From assembly GCA_035315065.1 (NCBI GenBank), contig DATFYM010000129.1:1-37200 (forward strand): DNA of 37,200 bases, given 5' to 3'. The DNA is from DATFYM01 sp035315065 (lineage in GTDB: Bacteria; Acidobacteriota; Terriglobia; UBA7540). Shown here piece by piece: positions 1 to 8,467 of the stretch. Every line of letters begins with the position of its first letter. Positions within the stretch are counted from its first letter, which is position 1. A program made the translations under genes and the position numbers. The notes beneath the pieces were generated by a model, which saw only the letters and a program-made list of their open reading frames with translations, ran no database searches and had not been told where the DNA came from.

Positions 1-1475
1 ATCATGGCTCTCACTTCCTTGCGGATGGAATCGTAGGGAGCGATGGGCGCGCAAATGGCGATTCCCCCGTTCTTGGTGATCTCCGAGGCCACAAAGCCGA
101 TGCGCCGGATATTGATGTCGCGATGTTCCTTGGAGAATCCCAACTCGGAAGAGAGGTGTTTACGCACGATATCGCCGTCCAGCAACGTCACCGGCCGCCC
201 GCCCATCTCCAGAAACTTGGTCCGCAGCACGTTGGCGATGGTCGATTTTCCGGAACCCGAGAGTCCGGTAAAAAACACGGTAAATCCCTGGCGGTGCCGC
301 GGCGGGTAGCTGCGCTGCAGCTCGCGGACTACGTCCGGAAAAGTGAACCAGGAAGGAATCTCCTGGCCTTCGTTGAGGCGTCGCCGTAACTCGGTGCCCG
401 AGATATTCAAGGTGCGGGCTCCGGACGGGACCTCATCTTCAGGGATGTAGCGGTCCTCATCTTGAAGATAAACCATCATCTGGAAAGGAACCATGGTGAC
501 GCCGAGTTCTTGCTGGTGCTCGCGAAGCAGTTCCTGCGCTTCGTAAGGTCCGTAGAACGGCTTGCCGTTCTCATCGTTGCCGGGCCCGGCGTGGTCGCGC
601 CCCACGATGAAATGGGAGCAGCCGTGATTCTTGCGAATGATGGCGTGCCAGACGGCTTCCCGGGGACCGCCCATGCGCATGGCCAGCGGCAGCAAGGCTA
701 GCTTGGCTGTGTCCTTGGGATAGCGGTGCAGCAGCGCCTCGTAGCAGCGCACGCGGACGTAGTACTCCACATCGCCGGGCTTGGTCATGCCCACGGAAGG
801 ATTGATAAGAAGGTTGGCCTCCACGCGCTTCGCGGCTCGCAACGTCAACTCCTGGTGGGCACGATGCATGGGGTTGCGCGTCTGAAAGGCGACGATGCGT
901 CGCCAGCCCAGGCGCACGAACTCGGCCCGCAGTTCCGCCGGTGTCAGGCGTAGCGAACGAAAATCGTAGTGAGCCGGCCGCTGAACGCCTTCCAGCCGTC
1001 CGCCCACGTACCAGGGATGCGAACTCCGCAACAGGTACGCGGCACCGGGGTGAGCGAGGCTGGTGGTCTTGAACACTAACTCCGCCTCGGCCTGCCGGTC
1101 GGGCTGCCAAACATCGTCCACATGCAGGACGGCCAGCATGACGCCCTCGGGGTCGCGCAGGGCGAGGGTGCTGGTACCGGGCTGGAGGTTCTTCGCGAAT
1201 TCTGCGGTGACATCCAGCGTAATCGGGATCGGCCACAACTTGCCGCTCGCCAAGCGCATCTCGCTGCAGACGCGGTCATAGTCCTGGCGCGACATGAAGC
1301 CGCGGAGTGGAGAAAACCCACCGCTCAACAGCAGTTCGAGGTCACAAAGTTGCCGGCCGGTCAAGTCCCACGACGGCCAGTCGCGCGAAGCGGCCTGAAG
1401 CTCGAGGGCTCGCTCCGGCGCCGCAAAAAGGTTTACCAGCTCTCCGCCATGGGGAGGATTAAGATGATCGGGCAT
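1..1475 (-). CDS. sat/cysC: Bifunctional sulfate adenylyltransferase / adenylylsulfate kinase (PAPS synthetase), 3' end cut by window
   Basis: Makes APS from sulfate and ATP, then phosphorylates APS to PAPS, the activated sulfate used by sulfotransferases. I translated this frame by hand from the ATG at 1475; it stays open for 491 codons to the window edge. The ATP-sulfurylase part shows QTRNPMHRAH (about residues 196-205) and GRDHAGPG (about 291-298), the two hallmark nucleotide-binding motifs. The C-terminal APS-kinase part shows the P-loop GLSGSGKST (about 403-411) followed by a DGD motif. AAGGAG lies 11-16 bases before the start. The domain order Sat-then-CysC is the known bacterial fusion type. 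Only the last part of the kinase domain is missing. It is separated from the polysaccharide genes by a 0.8 kb gap, but it would supply the donor for the sulfotransferase at 16557-17549. Confidence 0.95.
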   Translation of the reverse strand, partial: MPDHLNPPHGGELVNLFAAPERALELQAASRDWPSWDLTGRQLCDLELLLSGGFSPLRGFMSRQDYDRVCSEMRLASGKLWPIPITLDVTAEFAKNLQPGTSTLALRDPEGVMLAVLHVDDVWQPDRQAEAELVFKTTSLAHPGAAYLLRSSHPWYVGGRLEGVQRPAHYDFRSLRLTPAELRAEFVRLGWRRIVAFQTRNPMHRAHQELTLRAAKRVEANLLINPSVGMTKPGDVEYYVRVRCYEALLHRYPKDTAKLALLPLAMRMGGPREAVWHAIIRKNHGCSHFIVGRDHAGPGNDENGKPFYGPYEAQELLREHQQELGVTMVPFQMMVYLQDEDRYIPEDEVPSGARTLNISGTELRRRLNEGQEIPSWFTFPDVVRELQRSYPPRHRQGFTVFFTGLSGSGKSTIANVLRTKFLEMGGRPVTLLDGDIVRKHLSSELGFSKEHRDINIRRIGFVASEITKNGGIAICAPIAPYDSIRKEVRAM

Positions 1476-1520
1476 CGTTCAAAGGTCTCCTTATATTAGT
1501 TGAATCAATCAGCGACTGTG

Positions 1521-1555
1521 CTCAGCCATCGGCCGTCGGCTGTCAGCTCTCAGGT
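1521..1555. repeat. Tandem 7-bp repeat array (five degenerate units)
   Basis: Five consecutive heptamers, CTCAGCC ATCGGCC GTCGGCT, then GTCAGCT and CTCAGGT, lie 46-80 bases upstream of the sat/cysC start. The period is exactly 7 and the units share a YTCRGCY-like pattern. It recalls the short tandem heptamer repeats found in intergenic DNA of many bacterial genomes. No function is evident. Confidence 0.55.
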
Positions 1556-2269
1556 ATGAAAAGTCTGGGTCTTACCCGTGCTTTGACCCAGCCTCGCCAC
1601 CGCCTGATTCTATACTTGACTAGCGACGGGACGAGCTCCTATTTCCCTCCACTTCCACCCCTTGGGGCAAGGGGTCGTGTTTTCGATTTTACAGATTGAC
1701 ACTAGGCAACGACTTGAGCAAGTTCTCAAAAAAGGTGATCTCGGACTGCTATTCCAATTCAAAAAGACGTAGCCCTTATATTTTTCAATCATATGATGGC
1801 TTTCCATACGTTAAGCAATCTTTTTTCAGCGACATAGCGGCCTAAATGGGTTCGTACCGAAAACCCAACCCAAGATGTTCTTTGATATCAATAAAACTCA
1901 ACGGAACTTTGGGTTCGGTCCAGCGAAATCAATTGTCGTTCTTCCGTCTTCTTTGCCGCCTTTGTGGGGTTTTCTTCAAATCCTTCCTGGAATGTTAAGT
2001 CTTTATGGATGACAACACTCATAATCAAGCAAGCCCGCTTACATCCCGTCAGTCCAGGTGGACAGTCTCATCAAACTGATATACCTCCTGAGTAATATGC
2101 CTGCTCGCCGGACGAACTGTGTAAGTCAATCATCGCATTCAAGGCTAGCAGGTGATTATGCAAGAGTCAAGTCTTTCCTTAGGAATCAAAAGCGCGGGGA
2201 TGCATTCCTATCGGCATTCCACCTCCCGGACTGGTCACTGCCGTCCAGCCACTCCTTACGACTCCCCTT
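1556..2269. other. Gene-poor AT-rich gap between the polysaccharide genes and sat/cysC
   Basis: About 0.7 kb with no convincing gene. The stretch near 1600-2150 is visibly richer in A and T than the flanking coding DNA. A loose inverted repeat (ACCGAAAACCCAA near 1856 against TTTGGGTTCGGT near 1911) brackets an AT-rich core. A short minus-strand open frame at 1610-1807 has no recognisable domain. I see no tRNA, insertion sequence or clear terminator. Confidence 0.5.
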
Positions 2270-3472
2270 TCATTGCTCGCCGACTGTCAGAACAGAGTCG
2301 CGACGAGCCGGCTCCAAGCTGCCTCTCTTCACCGGTCCCGCCAGCGAACGGTAGAGCTCCAACCACTGCTCGCGGACTGAGGGCCACTGATAGCGCTGTA
2401 ACTCTTCGTGGGCCTGCTCCGCCAGACGCAAGCCCAAGTCCGGGTCACGAAGCATTCGCACGACGTTGCGTGCCAAGGCTTGCCAATCACCCGGCTCCGA
2501 GAGCAGGCCCGTGCGTTCGTGCTCCACCAGGTATCGGATGCCCTCCGGCGCCGTGGTCACCACCGGGGTCCCGGCGGCGAAGGCCTCGAGGATCGAAAGC
2601 GGCAGATTGTCAAGCCAGGAGGCGTTGATGAAAATGTCCGCCTGATCGTAGACGCGCCCGATTTCGCGGTAAGGCACGACGCCGGTGAACTCGACGCCAG
2701 TCAGCTTCAACTCATCATCAACCAGGGCGCGAATCGCCTGTTCCTGTTTTCCCTTGCCCGCCAGCCACAAGATGGCCTCCGGGAATTCCTTTTTGACCTC
2801 CGCAAAAGCCCGAACCACCAGATCAACGCTGTAATAGCGATGGAATCCGCGTGTACAAACCAGCCGCGGCCGCAGTGGCTTTCGCCGCCGATAGCAGAAC
2901 TCGCTGGCGTCAACGATGTTCGGTACGGCTTGCGCCTCCAGTCCGAATTCACGGAACACATCAACCAGGAAAGCGGAAGGGACCGCGATCGCGTCCACTC
3001 GCCGCAGCACCGGGGAGGCGGTCCGCCAGCGGCTAAGATGGTCCCTCGCTTCGCCGCTATGATAGTTGATCAGAACCTTTGTCCCTCGCAAGCAGCCGAT
3101 CAGCCAGGCCGGCACCGGCGCTACCAGGAAAGACCAATATGATGCCGAAAAGACATGCAAGAGGTCCTCATTTCCCGCCGCTTCCCATAACTCTCTTAGA
3201 TAAAAGGGTATGCGGAGAATCGTGCGAACAAAAGGAATCCTGCCGGCCCAGGCCAGCCAGCGAGGCAGGTCAGGATCGACGGGAACGAAGCGGGCCTCAA
3301 CCTCCGGGTCATTCTGCCAGTGGCGCAGCAAGAGATCGGCCTGCACGGATTGTCCCCCAACCCAACGCAAAGAAGCGGCCACAATCGCAACCCGCAGCCG
3401 AGGGTTTGGCATAACTCCGGTGCCTCCAGCGCGGTTGGCCGCCTCGTTCATAGGTTCGGGGGAGCATTCCAT
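2270..3472 (-). CDS. Family 4 glycosyltransferase
   Basis: Cytoplasmic GT-B glycosyltransferase of 400 residues that should transfer a sugar from a nucleotide donor onto the growing repeat unit. The N-terminal domain opens with RVAIVAASLRWVGGQSVQ, the usual GT4 acceptor-side beginning. The C-terminal half has GVEFTGVVPYREIGRVYDQAD, then NLPLSILEAFAAGTPVV, the EX7E donor-binding region, and a typical LLSEPGD continuation. Its start lies 3 bases after the stop of the upstream gene, so the two are translationally close and presumably cotranscribed. In-frame ATGs at codons 8 and 21 are alternatives, and no strong ribosome binding site decides between them. It is the last gene of the long minus-strand series before a 0.8 kb gap. 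Donor and acceptor cannot be deduced. Confidence 0.88.
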   Translation of the reverse strand: MECSPEPMNEAANRAGGTGVMPNPRLRVAIVAASLRWVGGQSVQADLLLRHWQNDPEVEARFVPVDPDLPRWLAWAGRIPFVRTILRIPFYLRELWEAAGNEDLLHVFSASYWSFLVAPVPAWLIGCLRGTKVLINYHSGEARDHLSRWRTASPVLRRVDAIAVPSAFLVDVFREFGLEAQAVPNIVDASEFCYRRRKPLRPRLVCTRGFHRYYSVDLVVRAFAEVKKEFPEAILWLAGKGKQEQAIRALVDDELKLTGVEFTGVVPYREIGRVYDQADIFINASWLDNLPLSILEAFAAGTPVVTTAPEGIRYLVEHERTGLLSEPGDWQALARNVVRMLRDPDLGLRLAEQAHEELQRYQWPSVREQWLELYRSLAGPVKRGSLEPARRDSVLTVGEQ

Positions 3473-3475
3473 GCG

Positions 3476-5212
3476 TCAATTCGCCGTCCAGGGAGCCACC
3501 GAATCGGCGCGCAACTCCTCTGCTTGGGGGTCCTCTGGTTGGGTGATCGCGGACTTGACGCCGACACCGGGTTTGAGGGCGAAGCTTTTGGTCTGGCCTT
3601 GTCCAGAACGCACCCACCCTTCTTCGTAGAGTTCCCGCAACTGCCGCAAGACCCGGTCGAAGCTGAACTCAATGCGCACACGCTCCCGCCCGGCAAGAGC
3701 CAGCCTGGAGGAGAACTCCGGGTCGCGGAGGAGGCGTAGGATAGCCTTCGCCAAAGCCTGCGGATCGCGAGGCGGTACCAGAAGCCCGCTCACTTCGTCT
3801 TCTATGATTTCCGGGATCCCTCCCACCCGCGTCCCCACTACGGGAAGTCCAGCCGCCATCGACTCCAGAATGGAGTTCGGCATTCCCTCCGCCCACGAAG
3901 GCAAGACGGAGACATCGCAGCAGGAGAGCACGTCCGGCACATCGTTTCGTTTGCCAAGGAAAACGAAGTGTTCCACGAGACCTAACTCGGCCACTTTGTT
4001 TTCCAGCCCGGCACGCTCACGGCCATCCCCTACCAGGATGAACCTCGCCCGGGGTACCTCCGCGCAGATCCGTCGCGCCGCTTCGATCAAGTCACCTTGG
4101 CCTTTACCCTTGATGTTCATGTTGGCGACAACCACCATCAGTTTGTCTTCAAGCGAGAGCCGCGGAAACAGGGTCTCGCGGTTCGCCGACGCCCGCAAGA
4201 AAGGCTCCGGGTCCACTCCGTTGCGGACGATGCGGACGTGGTCGGGAGTGAAACCGTCTTCCTTCTCCAGGTAGTTGCGGACCGCGTCGGAATTAGCAAC
4301 GACAAAGACGGAAAGGCTCTGAATTCCACGCAGGATTCTCCGATTGCGCGGCGTGTACCACCACCAGTGCGCCAGGTCGCGACGGCTCGAGACGATCACT
4401 GGAACCCGCGCCAGCCAAGCTGCCGGTACGCCCATCAGGTTGGAGTAGAGATCGTGGGTCTGAACCACGTCGAAGCGCTGCCGCCGTAGCAGCCACACCA
4501 ACCGGAGAAACTGACGCACCGCGCCGGGTCGGACGAGGCTGCCCCCCGGTGGGAAGTTGAGTACCGGAATCCCGGCGTCTTCGAGGACTTTCACTAGCGG
4601 CCCCTGCGCTCGCAGACAGCCCACGACGACGTGGTAGCCGCCGGCGCTCTGGCGGATGGCCACGTTCGCCAGTTGGGTTTCCGAGCCACCCAGGTTCAAC
4701 GAATCGATCATGTGGAAAACACGCGGCGCTTCCTCTTCCGCACGCGGCGCAAGGCTCAGCGGCCAACCGGTATAGTCGTAAATGTTGATGTTTTCGCGGA
4801 TCACCCGCGCGGGGACTCCCGCCACGATGCTGCGGGGCGGCACGGAGTGCAACACCACCGCGTTGGCGCCGATCAGCGAACCTTCTCCCACCACAATGTC
4901 ACCGAGGACTTGAGCGCCCGGGGCAATGTAAACGTTATCCTCGATGCGCGGCACGCGCTCGCTCCGGTTCCGGCCTCCGATGGTGACACCGTGCCCGACG
5001 AATACATTGCGCCCGATTCGCGTTCCCCGATGGATGACCGTGGAGATTCCCGAGTGCCCGACCGCAAACCCCTCTCCCGCCTCCACCCTGTAAGGAAGAT
5101 GGCAATGCAACATGAGAAATGAGAGGCGCTGCACGAAGTACGGCAGGAACGGAATGTGATGGCGATGGAGCCAGCGCGCCACGCGGTAGTGGGCGACCGG
5201 ATTCAGCATCAT
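3476..5212 (-). CDS. Fusion of serine-acetyltransferase-like hexapeptide domain and family 4 glycosyltransferase
   Basis: 578-residue two-domain protein. Residues about 1-140 are a left-handed beta-helix acyltransferase of the CysE type. The hexapeptide runs include HRGTRIGRNVFVGHGVTIGG and IAPGAQVLGDIVVGEGSLIG, ending in VAGVPARVI. From about residue 163 a complete GT4 glycosyltransferase follows (HMIDSLNLGGSETQ; EGMPNSILESMAAGLPVV; VGGIPEII). The frame is open further upstream, but I chose the ATG at 5212. It follows the upstream stop codon by 13 bases, has GAGGG about 10 bases before it, and starts exactly where the acetyltransferase homology begins. The domains normally occur as separate neighbours in exopolysaccharide clusters, so the fusion suggests acetylation and sugar transfer act on the same intermediate. 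Substrates are unknown. Confidence 0.88.
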   Translation of the reverse strand: MMLNPVAHYRVARWLHRHHIPFLPYFVQRLSFLMLHCHLPYRVEAGEGFAVGHSGISTVIHRGTRIGRNVFVGHGVTIGGRNRSERVPRIEDNVYIAPGAQVLGDIVVGEGSLIGANAVVLHSVPPRSIVAGVPARVIRENINIYDYTGWPLSLAPRAEEEAPRVFHMIDSLNLGGSETQLANVAIRQSAGGYHVVVGCLRAQGPLVKVLEDAGIPVLNFPPGGSLVRPGAVRQFLRLVWLLRRQRFDVVQTHDLYSNLMGVPAAWLARVPVIVSSRRDLAHWWWYTPRNRRILRGIQSLSVFVVANSDAVRNYLEKEDGFTPDHVRIVRNGVDPEPFLRASANRETLFPRLSLEDKLMVVVANMNIKGKGQGDLIEAARRICAEVPRARFILVGDGRERAGLENKVAELGLVEHFVFLGKRNDVPDVLSCCDVSVLPSWAEGMPNSILESMAAGLPVVGTRVGGIPEIIEDEVSGLLVPPRDPQALAKAILRLLRDPEFSSRLALAGRERVRIEFSFDRVLRQLRELYEEGWVRSGQGQTKSFALKPGVGVKSAITQPEDPQAEELRADSVAPWTAN

Positions 5213-5225
5213 AAATGTCGTTCCC

Positions 5226-7202
5226 TCATGGCACCTGGCCGCCTGGATTGGTTGCGGGCACAGCGCCAGCGAACGCGGATTCGGCGAGCGTGGCGCCTCG
5301 AAACACTGACGGGCCCTTCCAAGCCTGGGCCTCCAGAAAGTTCCGATGCCAGAGTTCAATCACCAAGAGTTGCCAGATCCGGCGGGAGTGGTCTTGCCGC
5401 CCGGAGAAATGTTCGGCCAGCAGTTGCCGCACCGCCCGGGGCTCGAAGTATCCGCGCTGGAGCGAACGCGGCTCCAGCAGCACTCGCGGCAACTCGCCTT
5501 TCAATTCGTTCCGCAGCCAGTGGACGAGCGGTATGGCGAATCCCTGTTTGGGCCGATGCAGAACTTCTCGCGGTACTCCCACCCGTTCCGCCAGTTTCCG
5601 CAGAATATACTTCGGCTGGCCATCGTTCAATTTCCAGCGGCTGGGCAGTCCGGTGACCCATTCCACAAACACGTGGTCCAGAATCGGAACGCGGACCTCC
5701 AAGGAGGTCGCCATGCTCATGCGATCCACCTTGGTGAGGATATCGCCGGTTAGATACGCCTTGGTGTCCAGGTACATCAACTGGCCCAGGCGATCCTGGG
5801 CGGGTGCGCGGTCGAGGTAGTCGCGATAAAGGTCGCGCGGGTCCTCGCAGTTGGCGGCCGACCTCAAAAAATCACGGGAGAATAATGATCTCTCGCGGTC
5901 AAGCGCCGGAAGTAAGGAAAACCCGTCGATGTAGCGATCCTGCCAAGGCAGAGACAGATTGAACGCGAGCCTGCGACCGTACATGGAGTGAGGCACAACG
6001 GGATGAATCAAGCGGCGGTACCACCGGCCGGACCATTCCGGGATCGCGTCGAACTTCCGCCGCTGGAGATTGATTTGGTAGCGCTCGTAGCCAGCAAAAA
6101 GCTCATCTCCGCCGTCGCCCGAGAGGGCAACCGTGACGTGCTGCCGGGCCAGGCACGAAACGTAATAAGTAGGCAGCATCGAGGAATCGGCAAAAGGCTC
6201 CTCCAGCGATCGTGTCAGCGCCTCCAGGGTCTGGGTCAGGTCAGGTTCAACGATGAGCTCGTAATGCTCGGTGCCGAAGCGCTTGGCCACCACCCGCGCA
6301 TAATCTGCCTCATTAAAGTCTTTGCTCCGGAATCCGATGGAGAACGTCTTGACGGGCTTGGAGCTGGCGCGAGCCATCAGCGCCACGACGGTAGAAGAAT
6401 CCGTCCCTCCGCTGAGCAAGGCCCCCAGCGGCACATCCGCAATCAAGCGAATCCGCACCGCTTCCGCCAGCCGACGCTCCAACTCTTCCAGGCATTCCTC
6501 TTCCGAGGCGGGCTCGCTGGTACCGTAGGCCGGCAGGTCCCAGTACTGGCGCACGATGCTTTTGCCGTCGGTCAGCTCCAGCGAGTGTCCCGGCGGCAGT
6601 TTGTGAATGCGGGTAAAGGCGGTTTCGGGGTCGGGGATATAGCCAAAATAGAAGTAGCGCAGCAGACCCTGAAAGTTGACGTCCGCCAATTCCGGGGCCA
6701 CCGCAAGAATGGCCTTGATCTCAGAGGCGAACAGCAGGCGTCCGTTATGGATGGCGTAGTGGAGCGGTTTCTTCCCCAAGCGGTCGCGTGCCAGCAGCAA
6801 TCGGCGTCGCCGCTCATCGTAAAGGGCGATGGCAAACATTCCGCGCAGTTTCTTGACACAGTCCACCCCAAGGTCCTCGTACAAATGCACGATGACTTCG
6901 GTATCCGTGTTGGTATAGAAGTGGTGGCCGCGAGCTTCCAGTTCCGGCCGCAATTCGGGAAAGTTGTAGATCTCTCCGTTGAACACAATCCAAACGCTTT
7001 GGTCTTCGTTGTGGACGGGTTGATGGCCACCGGCAAGATCGATGATGCTCAACCGCCGCATCCCCAAGCCAACGCCGCCGTTCGCATAGATGCCCTCATC
7101 GTCCGGACCACGATGAACAATCGTCTGGCACATGCGATGAACCGCCTCGGCCTCGACGGGTTCGCGCGAATTGATATCGATGATTCCTGCAATTCCGCAC
7201 AT
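5226..7202 (-). CDS. asnB: Asparagine-synthase-like amidotransferase (XrtA-system associated), copy 1
   Basis: 658 residues. The protein begins MCGIAGI, so Cys2 becomes the N-terminal nucleophile of a class II glutamine amidotransferase after Met removal. The glutaminase part also has RGPDDEG (31-37) and NGEIYN (75-80). The synthetase part has the ATP-pyrophosphatase loop SGGTDSS at 264-270 and SGDGGDELFAGY further on. In exosortase/EpsH loci such proteins are the recurring amidotransferase 1/2 families (TIGR03108/TIGR03104). They are thought to amidate a sugar acid or other polysaccharide component rather than make free asparagine. The start lies 3 bases after the upstream stop. The stop lies 13 bases before the next gene. 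A second copy lies at 8468-10435. Confidence 0.93.
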   Translation of the reverse strand: MCGIAGIIDINSREPVEAEAVHRMCQTIVHRGPDDEGIYANGGVGLGMRRLSIIDLAGGHQPVHNEDQSVWIVFNGEIYNFPELRPELEARGHHFYTNTDTEVIVHLYEDLGVDCVKKLRGMFAIALYDERRRRLLLARDRLGKKPLHYAIHNGRLLFASEIKAILAVAPELADVNFQGLLRYFYFGYIPDPETAFTRIHKLPPGHSLELTDGKSIVRQYWDLPAYGTSEPASEEECLEELERRLAEAVRIRLIADVPLGALLSGGTDSSTVVALMARASSKPVKTFSIGFRSKDFNEADYARVVAKRFGTEHYELIVEPDLTQTLEALTRSLEEPFADSSMLPTYYVSCLARQHVTVALSGDGGDELFAGYERYQINLQRRKFDAIPEWSGRWYRRLIHPVVPHSMYGRRLAFNLSLPWQDRYIDGFSLLPALDRERSLFSRDFLRSAANCEDPRDLYRDYLDRAPAQDRLGQLMYLDTKAYLTGDILTKVDRMSMATSLEVRVPILDHVFVEWVTGLPSRWKLNDGQPKYILRKLAERVGVPREVLHRPKQGFAIPLVHWLRNELKGELPRVLLEPRSLQRGYFEPRAVRQLLAEHFSGRQDHSRRIWQLLVIELWHRNFLEAQAWKGPSVFRGATLAESAFAGAVPATNPGGQVP

Positions 7203-7205
7203 ATT

Positions 7206-8450
7206 TCAAATCCGACCCGCGCGCTCGGCCAGCCTTTCAACCTGTTCGCCGTCCGCCTCCTGGTCAGTATTCCCCGAACGAAGCGATCGAGAGGCGTGCT
7301 CCTGCCGATCGACCTGAGCAGTTCGAATGAGCCGCAAGCGATAATCGCGATAGTCGCCGGGATTCCCCTCCCGCCCATCACAAGCGGCCAAAGCAATGTT
7401 TACCATCTCCCGAGCGGTGACGAAATGAAGTTGGTAGCGGCCTTCCCGGCAGCCGGCTACCAAATCCGCCAAGAATTGTCGCATCGGTTCACCGAGCATA
7501 GCCCCTTCGTCACGAGGATCCATACCGTGGCAGTAAAGCTTCACAAAGAGCCAGTCGGGTCGGCCCCGAACCCCAATGGGCACGCGGCGCCAGAGCCGGA
7601 GACGATCGACGTTGGGTGGTCTGCGCGTCGCCAGATCGCCGTTTTCGAAGCCCGGAATATGCCAACGCCCTCGGCGGCGCCACCAATCCATCACCAGGGG
7701 ACCCTGCACAATCAGAGGGAAGACTGCCGGCGCGCGACCCGCTTCCAGATCGCGTCCTTGGCGATGAGGCGCACGGTGGTGCAGAGGCAACCCGCACTCG
7801 TAAAGGGAGTTGATCTTGGCGGTCTGTGAAACATTGGGGGCGGAAGGCAGGGTAAAATCCGCAAAGCACCCTGTCTCCGCCAGAATCTGCATCTCGTTGT
7901 CCACTCCGCAACGCTGGCCGTTACCGGAGTTCGCCAGCGCGAAGTTCCCGTGTACGAAAGCATACCGGGCCGGACCTTCGCCATTCATGCGGGAAAGGCA
8001 CCCTCGCTGGGCCAAGTAGTCCCGGAACCTGACCAACAGGCGCCGCGTGTTCTCCGCCGTGTCGGGGCCGTCGGCGCCATGATGAAGATGGATTTCGATC
8101 TCTCCCCAGCCCTCATGGCAGTGCGCGATTAGACGCACAAGGACGGAGTCCTGAATCTGTTCCGCTGGGAAAAAATACGTGTGTCGAAAGGTCTGCCCGT
8201 CGCTGTCGGGCCAATCCCGGACCAGCTTGGGGTATTCCTGACACCATCGCTCCATCCGCCTCTCCTGGACCCCCGACTCCTCATGAAGGCCGTTGGTGCC
8301 GGGAATAACGGACGGCTCGAAGTGATCGGCCAGACAGATTAGCAGGTGAACCCGTCCTTTCGGCGCTCGACGGACTGCGCGCTGCCAAAGATACGAAGGC
8401 AGCCAGCGAAGTGTCACCTTTCCGGTGCTCCAAAAGCTCATTCCATTCAC
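7206..8450 (-). CDS. Divergent polysaccharide-deacetylase-like protein of exopolysaccharide cluster
   Basis: 414 residues, no signal peptide seen. The N-terminal half resembles the NodB/CE4-type (beta/alpha) deacetylase fold: LLICLADHFEPS near residue 40 carries the Asp-His pair expected on strand 1. RHTYFFPAEQ and EIEIHLHHG (a His-x-His-His cluster) follow, then YAFVHGNFAL and CGVDNEMQILAETGCFADF. I recognise this arrangement from conserved hypothetical proteins in polysaccharide loci. The classical TFDDG motif is absent, so the chemistry is uncertain. It is sandwiched between two amidotransferase genes, 3 bases before one and 17 bases after the other, and is clearly cotranscribed with them. 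It may remove an acyl group from a sugar before amidation, but this is only inference. An ATG at codon 4 is an alternative start. Confidence 0.7.
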   Translation of the reverse strand: MNGMSFWSTGKVTLRWLPSYLWQRAVRRAPKGRVHLLICLADHFEPSVIPGTNGLHEESGVQERRMERWCQEYPKLVRDWPDSDGQTFRHTYFFPAEQIQDSVLVRLIAHCHEGWGEIEIHLHHGADGPDTAENTRRLLVRFRDYLAQRGCLSRMNGEGPARYAFVHGNFALANSGNGQRCGVDNEMQILAETGCFADFTLPSAPNVSQTAKINSLYECGLPLHHRAPHRQGRDLEAGRAPAVFPLIVQGPLVMDWWRRRGRWHIPGFENGDLATRRPPNVDRLRLWRRVPIGVRGRPDWLFVKLYCHGMDPRDEGAMLGEPMRQFLADLVAGCREGRYQLHFVTAREMVNIALAACDGREGNPGDYRDYRLRLIRTAQVDRQEHASRSLRSGNTDQEADGEQVERLAERAGRI

Positions 8451-8467
8451 CCCAAAAAGCCGACCGT

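Noticed and set aside
1610..1807. Short minus-strand open frame of 65 codons in the AT-rich gap
   Set aside because: No ribosome binding site, domain or signal seen; length is within chance for this region.
5213..5359. Upstream extension of the acetyltransferase-glycosyltransferase fusion
   Set aside because: It overlaps the amidotransferase coding region; the ATG at 5212 has a ribosome binding site and begins at the homology boundary.
5988..7829. A 613-codon plus-strand open frame
   Set aside because: It is antisense to the amidotransferase and the deacetylase-like gene, has no recognisable motifs, and is explained by GC-rich codon use in the true minus-strand genes.
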